This document shows positions 30,365-38,582 of a stretch of DNA of 64,000 nt, piece by piece; within the stretch, counting starts at the first letter, position 1, and every line of letters starts with the position of its first letter. A model generated the notes under the pieces. The model was not told the origin of the DNA and did not search any database. It saw nothing but the letters and a program-made list of their open reading frames with translations. The stretch comes from Trebonia sp963843745 (GTDB lineage Bacteria > Actinomycetota > Actinomycetes > Streptosporangiales > Streptosporangiaceae), in the NCBI GenBank assembly GCA_963843745.1, contig CAWJLP010000007.1, positions 1,798,001 through 1,862,000 of the forward strand, in the 5' to 3' direction. Position numbers and translations under genes: made by a program.

Positions 30365-31681
30365 GTGGGTAACAGATTCACGGGAGCCTGGAGCTCCCGT
30401 TCTATCCGCCGCGTGGGCCTGGCAGGCCTGGCGGCAGCTCTTGCCTTGACGGCTGCGGCCTGCAGCTCGGGGTCCTCGTCAAGCTCGTCAAGCTCGTCAA
30501 GCGCGTCGGCAACGGGGTCATCAAGCGGCTCGGCGTCGGTTCCGGCGGGGCTGAGCATCGGCTCCTTCACCGTTAACATCGGGGCGACGATGAACCAGCT
30601 CAAGGCGCTGGGCCAGGCCGCGACCAAGGGAGCTAACAGCCTGCAGGTGGGCGTGGTCCTGCCCGACACCACATCGTCGACGCGGTGGGTTGACTTCGAC
30701 GCGCCGTACCTGAAGCAGTCCTTCACCGACGCCGGATTCACCAGCTCGGAGTACCGCATCCAAAACGCGCAGGGCAGCGACGCGACCCAGCTGAGCGACG
30801 CCACCGCCGACATTAACCTGGGTGCCAAGATCCTGATCGTGTGCCCGCTCGATGGCCCGACTGGCGTCGCGATCGCGAAGCTCGCGGAGCAGAAGGGCGT
30901 CACCCTGATCGCCTACGACCGTGCGATCTTCCAGGGCACGAACACTTACTACGTCAGCTTCGACAACGTGCTCGTGGGTACGCTGATCGGCCAGGGTCTC
31001 GAGTCGTGCGTCTCGTCCTGGGCGATCAAGAGCCCGAAGGTCTTCGTGCTGAACGGCGGCGAGGACACCGACCCCAACGCCATCTCCTTCGCCTCCGGGT
31101 ACAACAAGGTGGTCTGGGGCCAGGCGGCCAAGTCCGTCGGGGCGGGCGCGACCAACAGCGCGGGCTACTCGCTGGTCGGCGAGAACTTCGCGCCTGGGTG
31201 GGACAACACCAAGGGCGGCACGATCTTCCAGCAGGAGTTCACCGCTCACCCGTCGATCAACGCCACGATCGAGGCCAATGACGGTCTCGCCAACGCGGTG
31301 ATCACCGACCTGAAGTCGGCCGGGGTCAAGCCCAAGACGATCCCGACCACCGGTCAGGACGCCACCTCCCAGGGCATGGCCTGGATCCTCGAGGGCTACC
31401 AGTGCGGTTCGGTGTACAAGGCCGTTTACAAGGAGGCCCAGGACGCCGTGACCATGGCCACGATCCTGCTGGCCGGCAAGACGCCGCCCCCGGCGCTGCT
31501 GAACAGGACGACCGTCGACCCGGCCGACTCGAGCGTCACCGAGCCGGCGTCCCTGCTGACCCCGGTGTGGGTCAACGCTTCCAACATGGAGTCGACAGTC
31601 GTCAAGGACGGCTTCGACACGGCCTCGTCCATCTGCTCGATCGCGGGTCAGGCCGCCTGCTCCGCGGCTGGGATCTCGTAA
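30365..31681 (+). CDS. Sugar-binding lipoprotein of an ABC importer
   Basis: A 438-residue extracellular binding protein of the xylose/ribose type. A basic start and hydrophobic segment (VGLAGLAAALALTAAAC) give a lipoprotein signal with the acylated cysteine near residue 38, followed by a poly-Ser linker encoded by 9-bp tandem repeats (30477-30510). The mature part has VGVVLPDTTSSTRWVDFDAPYL, DINLGAKILIVCPLDGPTG and YYVSFDNVLVGTLIGQGLE, typical of the XylF group. I choose the GTG at 30365 because GGGGG stands six bases upstream; the earlier ATG at 30302 has none. A hairpin pair follows and probably lowers read-through into the membrane genes. Confidence 0.88.
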   Translation: MGNRFTGAWSSRSIRRVGLAGLAAALALTAAACSSGSSSSSSSSSSASATGSSSGSASVPAGLSIGSFTVNIGATMNQLKALGQAATKGANSLQVGVVLPDTTSSTRWVDFDAPYLKQSFTDAGFTSSEYRIQNAQGSDATQLSDATADINLGAKILIVCPLDGPTGVAIAKLAEQKGVTLIAYDRAIFQGTNTYYVSFDNVLVGTLIGQGLESCVSSWAIKSPKVFVLNGGEDTDPNAISFASGYNKVVWGQAAKSVGAGATNSAGYSLVGENFAPGWDNTKGGTIFQQEFTAHPSINATIEANDGLANAVITDLKSAGVKPKTIPTTGQDATSQGMAWILEGYQCGSVYKAVYKEAQDAVTMATILLAGKTPPPALLNRTTVDPADSSVTEPASLLTPVWVNASNMESTVVKDGFDTASSICSIAGQAACSAAGIS

Positions 31682-31692
31682 TCGCTTAACCC

Positions 31693-31771
31693 GTGGAATC
31701 CCGGCGGTTCTCGCCGGGATTCCACGTAGCCGGGGCTGGTGGACCCTCCAGCAGGGTGCGCCAGCCCCGGC
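31693..31771 (+). terminator. Double hairpin, probable attenuator
   Basis: Hairpin 1 has a perfect 14-bp stem GTGGAATCCCGGCG (31693-31706) with 31712-31725. Hairpin 2 pairs GCCGGGGCTGG (31729-31739) with 31761-31771 and has an inner ACCCT/AGGGT stem. Neither has a T tract. Placed between the binding-protein and ATPase genes, it suits partial termination and protection of the upstream message end. Confidence 0.6.
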
Positions 31772-31820
31772 ATAATGAGATGCTTGTTGACCTGGGCACG
31801 GCTAGGGACGGGTATTCAAG

Positions 31821-32648
31821 ATGACTGAGGTGAACGAGCCCCCGCGGGGCGCGATCCCTAACGGGGACGGGGCGGAGCCCCTGCTGAAGCTGCGGGGCAT
31901 CGATAAGCACTTCGGGCCGGTGCAGGCGCTCTACGGGGTGGACCTGGACCTGCCCGCCGGGCAGGTGACCGGCCTGGTCGGGGACAACGGCGCCGGGAAG
32001 TCGGTGCTCACCCGCACGATCGCCGGCGTGCACCAGCCGGACGCTGGCCAGATCTACTTCGAGGGCCGGCCGGTACACATTCGCAGCGCCAGGGACGCCT
32101 CCGCGCTGGGAATCGAGACCGTCTACCAGGACCTGGCGCTGGCCGACAACCTGGACATCGTCCAGAACATGTTCCTCGGCCGCGAGCGGCTGAGCCACGG
32201 CCTGCTGGATGAGGACTCGATGGAGAAGACGGCGGCCGAGACCCTGAGCACCCTGCGGGTGACCACCGTGCGCTCGATCCGGCAGCCGGTGGCGTCCCTG
32301 TCGGGAGGTCAGCGGCAGTCGGTGGCGGTCGCCAAGGCGGTGATGTGGAATTCCAAGCTGGTGCTGCTTGACGAGCCCACCGCCGCCCTCGGGGTGGTGC
32401 AGACCCGGTCGGTGCTGGACCTGATCAAGCGTCTCCGCGACCACGGGCTCGCGGTGATGGTGATCAGCCACAACCTGAACGACGTCTTCGAGGTCGCGGA
32501 CCGGATCGCGGTGCTGTACCTGGGGCGGATGGTGGTCCAGGGGCCGGCTGCGGACTTCGACCGGCAGAGCGTGGTGGAGTACATGACGACGGGTACCGCC
32601 AGCGGGCGGCCGTACGAGCCGTCCGCATCCGCCAGTGGCGAAGGCTGA
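31821..32648 (+). CDS. Sugar ABC transporter ATP-binding protein
   Basis: A 275-residue ATPase with a single nucleotide-binding domain, which drives the importer formed with the two permeases. Walker A GDNGAGKS spans residues 54-61, followed by the Q-loop VYQD, the signature SLSGGQRQSVAVAKA, Walker B LVLLDEPTAALG and the switch histidine in VISHNLND. It is single-domain like FrcA/XylG-short ATPases, unlike the two-domain RbsA. Its ATPase part is similar to that of the ATPase-kinase fusion (for example YQDLALADNLDIVQN versus WQDVPLNDNLDVASN), so the two are probably paralogues that could dock to the same permease. Confidence 0.88.
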   Translation: MTEVNEPPRGAIPNGDGAEPLLKLRGIDKHFGPVQALYGVDLDLPAGQVTGLVGDNGAGKSVLTRTIAGVHQPDAGQIYFEGRPVHIRSARDASALGIETVYQDLALADNLDIVQNMFLGRERLSHGLLDEDSMEKTAAETLSTLRVTTVRSIRQPVASLSGGQRQSVAVAKAVMWNSKLVLLDEPTAALGVVQTRSVLDLIKRLRDHGLAVMVISHNLNDVFEVADRIAVLYLGRMVVQGPAADFDRQSVVEYMTTGTASGRPYEPSASASGEG

Positions 32649-32675
32649 GGCCATGGCCAGGATCGAGAAGTCCCC

Positions 32676-34031
32676 GTGACCGCGGACCCCGGCGAGACCC
32701 CGGCAGCGACGGGTGCCGGGACGGTCGACCTGACCGCCGACGCCAAGGTCGAAGCGGCCGACATCCCGCCCGAGCTCGTCGCCCAGTCGCTGGGCCAGTA
32801 CGTGCGGGCCTGGTTGCTCCAGATACGCAGCGGCAACAGCGGTGTCCTGCCCGTGGTCCTGGGCATCGTGATAGTCGCCGTCGTCTTCGAGATCATCACC
32901 CCCGAGCACGCCTTCCTGCGGCCGAGCAACCTCGTGTTCATCTTCGGGCTGAGCACCGTGTACATGGTGCTGGCGATAGCCGAGACAGCGGTCCTGCTCC
33001 TGGCGGAGGTCGACCTGTCGGTCGGCGCGGTCGCGCTGATCGGCGGGGTGATCGCCTTCAAGCTGGTCCAGCAGCCCGGGGCGGACTGGCCGTGGTGGGC
33101 AGCGCTGCTCGCCGCGCTCGCTATCTGCGGTGCGTTCGGCGCCGCCCAAGGGGCGCTGGTAGCACGGCTCAGAATCCCGTCCTTCGTCGTGACCCTGGCC
33201 GGCTTCCTGCTGTTCTCGGGGATCCTCATCGTCATCCTCGGCGGGGCCGACTCCTCGGTGAACCTCAACACCTCAGACCCCAACCAGAACATCATCTATG
33301 AGATGGTCCAGGGGCTGATCTCTCCCGTCGTCGCCTGGATAGTCCTGGCGGTGCTGGTCGTCGCCTACGGCGCGACCCTGTGGCTGCGCACGACCTCGAG
33401 GCGGCGCCAGGGCCTGACCGCTCCCCCGCAGAGCGTGGTGGCGATCAGGATCGCGCTGGTGGCGATCATCGGGGCGGCAGTGGTGCTCGTCTGCTCCGTC
33501 AACCGCGGGAGCACCCTGAAAGCGGTCACGGGAGTTCCGTGGGTGATCCCGATCGTCCTCGCCGTGCTCGGCGTCTGGACACTCGTGCTAGGCCGGACCC
33601 GCTTCGGCCGCTACATGTATGCCATCGGCGGCAACCCGGAAGCGGCCCGCCGCGCCGGCGTCAGCGTCCCCGCCATCCGCATCTGGGCCTTCGCGTTGTG
33701 CTCGGCGACCGCCGCCCTCGGCGGCATCCTGCTCGGCTCCTTCTTCTTCGGTGAGTACAGCACCAATACGGCAGATCCCGGCCAGCTCGTCCTGTACTCG
33801 ATCGCCGCCGCCGTTATCGGCGGGGTCAGCCTCTTCGGCGGCCGGGGCAAGGCAATTCACGGTATTCTCGGCGGCCTCCTCATCGGCGGCATCGCCTACG
33901 GCGTGTCCCTTCTCAACCTGGGTGCACTGTCCACGCCGCTGGAGTACATCGTGCCGGGCGCCGTGCTCCTTCTCGCGGTGATGATTGACGTGCTGTCACG
34001 GCGCGGGTCCGGGGGCGTGAACCGTGTCTGA
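32676..34031 (+). CDS. Sugar ABC transporter permease 1
   Basis: A 451-residue membrane protein of the ribose/xylose permease family with about ten or more hydrophobic segments. The hallmark LAEVDLSVGAVALIGGV is present, and the C-terminal region has FGRYMYAIGGNPEAARRAGV and the SLFGGRGKAIHGILGG loop that contacts the ATPase. An N-terminal cytoplasmic extension of about 60 residues (ending PPELVAQSLGQY) is shared with permease 2. The GTG start at 32676 is the only one that keeps the frame; the ATG at 32653 runs into a stop. It overlaps permease 2 by eight bases. Confidence 0.85.
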   Translation: MTADPGETPAATGAGTVDLTADAKVEAADIPPELVAQSLGQYVRAWLLQIRSGNSGVLPVVLGIVIVAVVFEIITPEHAFLRPSNLVFIFGLSTVYMVLAIAETAVLLLAEVDLSVGAVALIGGVIAFKLVQQPGADWPWWAALLAALAICGAFGAAQGALVARLRIPSFVVTLAGFLLFSGILIVILGGADSSVNLNTSDPNQNIIYEMVQGLISPVVAWIVLAVLVVAYGATLWLRTTSRRRQGLTAPPQSVVAIRIALVAIIGAAVVLVCSVNRGSTLKAVTGVPWVIPIVLAVLGVWTLVLGRTRFGRYMYAIGGNPEAARRAGVSVPAIRIWAFALCSATAALGGILLGSFFFGEYSTNTADPGQLVLYSIAAAVIGGVSLFGGRGKAIHGILGGLLIGGIAYGVSLLNLGALSTPLEYIVPGAVLLLAVMIDVLSRRGSGGVNRV

Positions 34032-35397
34032 TCAGGTGGGGAGGACAAGTGATGAGGAAATGCCCGTGACCGCGGACCCCGGCGAGACCCCGGCGCCGGC
34101 GGCGGGTGCCGGGACGGCCGACCTTACCCTCGACGCCAAGGTTGCCGCGGCCGATGTCCCGCCCGAGCTCGTCGCCCAGTCGCTAGGCGAGTACTTCCGG
34201 GCCTCGTGGGCCCGGGTCCGCGGCGGCAACAGCGGTGTCCTGCCCGTGGTCCTGGGCCTCGTGCTGGTCGCCGTCGGCTTCCAGATCGCGAACTCGAAGT
34301 TCCTGTCGGCGCAGAACCTGGTCAACCTCTTCGAGCAGAGCACCGTGTACATGCTGCTGGCGATCGCTGAGATCTTCGCCCTGCTGCTGGGAGAGATCGA
34401 CCTGTCCGTCGGCCTGATCATGGGGCTCGGCAGCGTCGTGGTCGCCGAACTTGTGCAGCCGACCGGCGCGAACTTGCCGTGGTGGGTGGCGATCATCGCG
34501 ACGCTGGTCGCGTGCGCCGCGGTCGGCTTCATCCAGGGATCGATGGTGGCCCGGCTGAGGATGCCATCGTTCATCGTCACTCTCGGCGGGCTGCTGATCC
34601 TGGAGGGCGTGGCGATCATCGTCCTCGGCGGGGGGCTCGTGGGCATCGGCAACTCCGCGTTCCACAACGAGGTTGTCATCTACGACATCTTCTGGGGGTC
34701 GTTCACCCCGCTGGTCAGCTGGATCTTGATGGCAGTGATAGTCGGAGCCGCCGGCATCGGGCTCTGGCTGCGGGAGGCCAGCAAGCGCCGCCACGGCCTG
34801 GAGGCTCCGCCGCCCAGCCTTACCGCGCTGAAGATCGCCCTCATGGCGGTGTCGGGAATCGCGGTCGTCGCCATCTGCAACGTCAACCGGGCCCACTTCG
34901 GGACGATCGAGGGGGTTCCCTACATCATCCTGATCGTCCTTGTCGTGGTCGTCGCCTGCACAGTCCTGCTGCAGCGAACCCGCTTCGGCCGCTACGTGTA
35001 CGCCATCGGCGGCAACGCAGAGGCGGCGCGGCGAGCCGGAGTCAGCCTGCCCTCGATCCGGACCTGGTGCTTCATCCTCTCAGCCGTGATCTCCGGGATC
35101 GCTGGCGTGCTGTTCGCCTCGTGGCAGGTGTCGCTGACCACCAACATCATCAAGGCCTCCAACAGCTACGTGCTGCTGGCGGTGGCGGCGGCGGTCATCG
35201 GCGGCACCAGCCTTTTCGGTGGCCGGGGCAAGACCATCCACGGCGTGCTGGGCGGCCTCGTCATCGGTGCCATCTACAACGGCCTCTACCTGCTCGGCGT
35301 GCAGAGCCAGTGGATTGACGTCGTGGTCGCCGCGGTGCTGCTCGCGGCGGCGCTCGTCGATGTCCTCTCGCGCCGGGGCGCACAGGGCCAGGCCTGA
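34024..35397 (+). CDS. Sugar ABC transporter permease 2
   Basis: A 457-residue paralogue of permease 1, in the same family and fully colinear with it: LGEIDLSVGLIMGLGSVVV, FGRYVYAIGGNAEAARRAGVSLPS and SLFGGRGKTIHGVLGGLVIG. The two likely form a heterodimer in the membrane. The first 29 bases after the internal GTG at 34066 are the same as at the start of permease 1, so either the GTG at 34024 or one at 34066 could be the true start; 34024 has a G-rich ribosome site and couples to the stop of permease 1. A strong hairpin follows directly and ends the operon. Confidence 0.85.
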   Translation: MSDQVGRTSDEEMPVTADPGETPAPAAGAGTADLTLDAKVAAADVPPELVAQSLGEYFRASWARVRGGNSGVLPVVLGLVLVAVGFQIANSKFLSAQNLVNLFEQSTVYMLLAIAEIFALLLGEIDLSVGLIMGLGSVVVAELVQPTGANLPWWVAIIATLVACAAVGFIQGSMVARLRMPSFIVTLGGLLILEGVAIIVLGGGLVGIGNSAFHNEVVIYDIFWGSFTPLVSWILMAVIVGAAGIGLWLREASKRRHGLEAPPPSLTALKIALMAVSGIAVVAICNVNRAHFGTIEGVPYIILIVLVVVVACTVLLQRTRFGRYVYAIGGNAEAARRAGVSLPSIRTWCFILSAVISGIAGVLFASWQVSLTTNIIKASNSYVLLAVAAAVIGGTSLFGGRGKTIHGVLGGLVIGAIYNGLYLLGVQSQWIDVVVAAVLLAAALVDVLSRRGAQGQA

Positions 35398-35398
35398 C

Positions 35399-35436
35399 GC
35401 GGTGAGCTCAGGCGCCACGGCGCCTGAGCTCACCGC
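35399..35436. terminator. Operon terminator, long perfect hairpin
   Basis: A perfect 18-bp stem starting GCGGTGAGCTCAGGCGCC (35399-35416) pairs with 35419-35436, two bases after the permease 2 stop. It also lies 13 bases from the end of the convergent MMPL fragment, so it probably works in both directions. There is no T tract. Confidence 0.75.
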
Positions 35437-35449
35437 ACTGACCGCCACG

Positions 35450-35973
35450 TCACCAGTCCTTATCCGAGCCCGCCCTCACCGCCACATTCACTCCCGGCGC
35501 TCCGGGTGGCAGCGGCCGCGGCCGCGGCCACGCTGACGGCGGGCTTCCCTTCTGGCCCTTCCGGCGCCCCTGGCCGGGCAGCGTCCAGGCCCGGTCGCCG
35601 AGCAGCGCCAGGCCGGCGGGCAGCAGCACACCGCGGACCACGGTCGCGTCGATGAGCACGGCGGCCGCCATGGCGACGCCGAACACCTTGAACTCGATCT
35701 CGGACAGCGTGGCGAAGATCGAGAACACCGCGACCATGATCGCGGCCGCGCTGGTGACCACCCCGGCGCTCGTCGTGATCCCGTCGACGACCGCCGCCCG
35801 GGCCCCCGCGGTGCCTGCCGGGCGGCGGCGCCGCAGTTCGGCGATCCGGCTGAGGATGAACACGTGGTAGTCCATGCTGAGCCCGAACAGCAGCACGAAC
35901 ATGAACAGCGGCAGCCACGGCGTGATCCCGCCGTACGGCGTGAAGCCGAGCGGGCCCTGCAGGTGCCCGTCGC
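35450..35973 (-). pseudogene. C-terminal fragment of an MMPL/RND-type membrane protein
   Basis: About 174 codons of the C-terminal half of an MMPL transporter: GPLGFTPYGGITPWLPLF, then VLLFGLSMDYHVFILSRIAEL and the segment ATLSEIEFKVFGVAMAAAVLIDATVVRG, which are the family's conserved C-terminal membrane motifs. Full MMPL proteins have about 700 or more residues. Upstream, the frame passes into the transposase remnant at about 35973, so the first three quarters of the gene are gone. A shorter open frame from 35902 could be translated, but it would be only a few membrane segments. Confidence 0.8.
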
Positions 35974-36524
35974 GAACGCCGCGTGCCCGGGAATCCCGGC
36001 CGCCTCGCAGCGGGCCGGGTCACCGGTCCAGGACTTCGGCAGGTACAGCTCCCGGTCAATCAGCGGGTGCCCGTGCGGGGCAGCATAGCCAAGGTAGACC
36101 GCGACCTGGGCGTTCTCGATCCGGCCCGCGGTGCCGGTGTACTGCCGCTGCACCCCCGGCGTGGCGGTGCCTTTCTTCACGTCCCCCGTCTCATCCGCCA
36201 CCAGCACCGCGCCGGGATCACCCAGCTGCTCCACGACGTAACTGCGCACGTCGTCGCGGACCCCGCCGGCGTCCCACCGGGCCCGGGACAGCAGGTGCTG
36301 CATCCCGTCCGGAGTCCGGTCCCCGGCATGCCCGGCGATCGCCGGCAGTTCTTGCGCGGCAGCTCGGCCAGCAGGCCCAGCACGAACGCCCGGGCCCGGC
36401 GCCGCGGCTCCGCCCGGCTGAACCGGGCACCGGCCCGGGTCATCAGCTCATCGAATGTCCCCAGCCAGCGGCCAGGGTCTACGCTGGGGCCAGCGGCCGC
36501 CAGAAGATCATCGCGAGTCATCAC
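35974..36524 (-). pseudogene. IS701-type transposase remnant, frameshifted and truncated
   Basis: The N-terminal part of an IS701-family DDE transposase. From 36524: MTRDDLLAAAGPSVDPGRW, then AFVLGLLAELPRKN. At about 36339-36348 one base is missing, and the match continues in another frame as IAGHAGDRTPDGMQHLLSRA, then the first catalytic-aspartate region VLVADETGDVKKGTATPGVQ and NAQVAVYLGYA. It stops at about 35974, where MMPL coding begins. So the element is dead. No complete inverted terminal repeats were found. Confidence 0.8.
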
Positions 36525-36664
36525 AAACCCAGATGATCAGACAGCGGCCGCCCCGTCTCCGGTACCGGACCCAAGATCAACGGCCCGGGCGGCAGGCGAG
36601 GCTGCATCACGTCAAGCCGCGGCCGGGGTAGCATCCGCCTGCCATCTCACACCCAGGAGCACAC

Positions 36665-37174
36665 ATGCGACGAGGCGAGGTCTGGTGGGTCGAGTTCGAC
36701 GAGCGACGGCCTGTCGTGCTGCTGTCGGAAGACGAGCCATCCGGGTTCCGGGCGATGCAGGTCGTCGCTCCAGCGGATACCGACATCTCCGGCGTGGGAA
36801 TCGAGGTGGCAGTCGGCGTCCCGGAAGGACTGCCCTTTGACGGCGTGCTGCGGTTCGCGTTCCCGTGGCCGGGCTTTACCCCGTGCACCTGGCTGACCAC
36901 CCTGAGCCGGGACGACCTGATCGAGCGGGCAGGCGCAGTGTCCACCGCCAAGCTCAGCGAGATCGACGACGCACTGCGTGCCAGCGAGCAAAGGACGGCG
37001 TGGACCCCGGCCGCGGCGGCCAGGCTCAGCGAGACTAAGGATTCCCTCCGTCGGCGGACTCAGGCAGACGGAGAAGGAACGGACGCCCACGCCGACGAAG
37101 GTCGACCTCGTCCGCACGACCGACGGTCCGCGGCGCCCCAGCAACAAGATCACGATCTACGGCTGGAGTACTAG
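36665..37174 (+). CDS. MazF/PemK-like toxin-family protein without a visible antitoxin
   Basis: A 169-residue protein starting RRGEVWWVEFDERRPVVLLS, the N-terminal beta-barrel strand of PemK/MazF-type RNA endonucleases. LPFDGVLRFAFPW and TWLTTLSRDDLIER follow, resembling the later strand and helix of the family. The last 45 residues are basic and of low complexity, beyond the usual family end. AGGAG lies six bases upstream of the ATG. No small antitoxin gene is directly upstream, where the transposase remnant ends. It may be an orphan toxin, a diverged non-toxic relative, or a member whose partner is elsewhere. Confidence 0.55.
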   Translation: MRRGEVWWVEFDERRPVVLLSEDEPSGFRAMQVVAPADTDISGVGIEVAVGVPEGLPFDGVLRFAFPWPGFTPCTWLTTLSRDDLIERAGAVSTAKLSEIDDALRASEQRTAWTPAAAARLSETKDSLRRRTQADGEGTDAHADEGRPRPHDRRSAAPQQQDHDLRLEY

Positions 37175-37524
37175 GCGCGAGTTCGTCCGTATCCTCAAGA
37201 CCCACTGAACATTTTGCGCGCAACCGCCCCAACGCCGCTAGTCAGATTTATGGCCAGGCTCAGTGCAGGGTTTCACTATGACAGCCCACATGCTGGACGA
37301 TAGGTAATGGCTGCCCGTCGCGGGACGGCGCGCCGGCTGGGTGAGGCGGCGGGCGATCCCGTTGCAGCTCCTGCCGCGCGTGCCGGGACGCTTCCGCTGG
37401 CGGGCGAGTAGCGTGTCAAGTTAGCACACGTCAGGTTACCGGAAACGTATCTGGAGGGAATGTAGGCTTTTCTCGATTGAACTTGGCGACCGCGGTGGAA
37501 GCGAGGGGAGGTGAAAAGAGCAGG
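37175..37524. other. 350-base intergenic region upstream of the GntR-type gene
   Basis: It holds a 34-codon ATG open frame (37307-37411) with no supporting features, an AT-rich patch around 37411-37470 (with GTGTCAAGTTAGCACAC at 37412-37428, an interrupted palindrome) that could be the promoter and operator of the next gene, and a G-rich ribosome-binding stretch at 37503-37513. No RNA gene was seen. Confidence 0.4.
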
Positions 37525-38343
37525 ATGGCTGAGCAGCCGATGTACCAGCAGATCGCCGATGACCTGCGGAAGCAGATCGACTCCGGGGTCCTCGGGCGGG
37601 GCTGCCAACTGCCGACGGAGCTTGAGCTGCGCGAGCGGTACGACGCGTCGCGGAACACCGTCAGGGACGCGATCAAGCGGCTTACCTGCCAGGGCCTGGT
37701 CGAGACGCGGCCCGGTCAGGGCACCTTCGTGACGATGAAGGACGACCCGTTCGTTACCATACTGACGAGAGAAGTGGGCGGGCATACGAGCGGATTCGGC
37801 GGCTCCTACTTGCGGGGTGAGCTCTCCGGAAGCTTCTCGCTACTTGACAGAATAGCAAACAGCCTAATTGCCGTTACGGGCGACGAATCAGATGATGGCT
37901 CCTGGCAACGGGGCATCCGGACGGGATTCAGCTACTCACACGAGCTTTCTGGTTACGTTCTAGAGTATCCGTCCTTTGCGGAACTTTTGTCCCGACCCTT
38001 TGCGGGACTTTTCTCCCGAATTTGGGACGCTGAACCTTGGGGGGATGACTATGTTCTCTCAGCGTTCTCTGAGCGACAGCGAAGTGCGGCGCAACTACTT
38101 ATTCGTTACTCTGCTGAGCGCGTGGAACTTCTAGCAGCGGCACTAGTGCGCTTGCTGGCAATCATCTTGATTGTGGCGGCAGCGATATTGTTTGCTGTCC
38201 GTTCAGTATTCAGATTTGCTACAGCTGCGACGATTATAGTCAGAATGCTCATGGCTCATAGAAATAGCCGTGAACCTGCATATTCCCCCACATCACGCCT
38301 GCCTCTTTATCAGTCGCTGGCGGGGGTTGCGTTAGCCCAGTAG
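37525..38343 (+). CDS. GntR-type DNA-binding protein with hydrophobic C-terminal region
   Basis: About 272 residues. Residues 1-72 form a GntR winged helix: MYQQIADDLRKQIDSGVLG, LPTELELRERYDASRNTVRD and GLVETRPGQGTFV. After that, where UTRA or FadR ligand domains would be expected, there is no recognisable domain. Instead there is a stretch of unknown sequence and then a strong hydrophobic segment near residues 200-230 (LLAIILIVAAAILFAV). From about 37750 the DNA is clearly richer in A and T than the neighbourhood. This could be a membrane-tethered regulator, or a DNA-binding head joined by recombination to an unrelated frame. The ATG at 37525 fits the family start. Confidence 0.6.
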   Translation: MAEQPMYQQIADDLRKQIDSGVLGRGCQLPTELELRERYDASRNTVRDAIKRLTCQGLVETRPGQGTFVTMKDDPFVTILTREVGGHTSGFGGSYLRGELSGSFSLLDRIANSLIAVTGDESDDGSWQRGIRTGFSYSHELSGYVLEYPSFAELLSRPFAGLFSRIWDAEPWGDDYVLSAFSERQRSAAQLLIRYSAERVELLAAALVRLLAIILIVAAAILFAVRSVFRFATAATIIVRMLMAHRNSREPAYSPTSRLPLYQSLAGVALAQ

Positions 38344-38375
38344 GCCGCCCCCCGCCGTAGGTGTGGGGAGTACCC

Positions 38376-38582
38376 GTGGCTTACATTTATCATCTCGCGT
38401 CAACTATCGACCGTGCGCTTTCCTGGCCCGAAATTTACGCGGCCGCGACAATGAGCGCATTCATACTCCTTATCAGCATCGCCATGTTCGTGGCGTTGTT
38501 CGCTCGCGACGACAAGCGTGCCGAGCGGGCGCACAAGATCTTCTGCGACCTGCTGAAAGTGTTCCAGCGGAGAACACGATGA
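38376..38582 (+). CDS. Small single-pass membrane protein
   Basis: A 68-residue protein, not recognised. It begins AYIYHLASTIDRALSW, has one hydrophobic helix (MSAFILLISIAMFVALFA, residues about 29-46) and a basic tail KRAERAHKIF. The GTG start at 38376 has GGGGAG five bases upstream. Its last bases overlap the next gene as ATGA, so the two are translated together. Base composition is AT-rich at its start like the gene before. Confidence 0.5.
   Translation: MAYIYHLASTIDRALSWPEIYAAATMSAFILLISIAMFVALFARDDKRAERAHKIFCDLLKVFQRRTR

Noticed and set aside
37307..37411. A 34-codon ATG frame in the gap before the GntR-type gene
   Set aside because: No ribosome site, low-complexity Ala/Arg composition and no sign of a known small protein.
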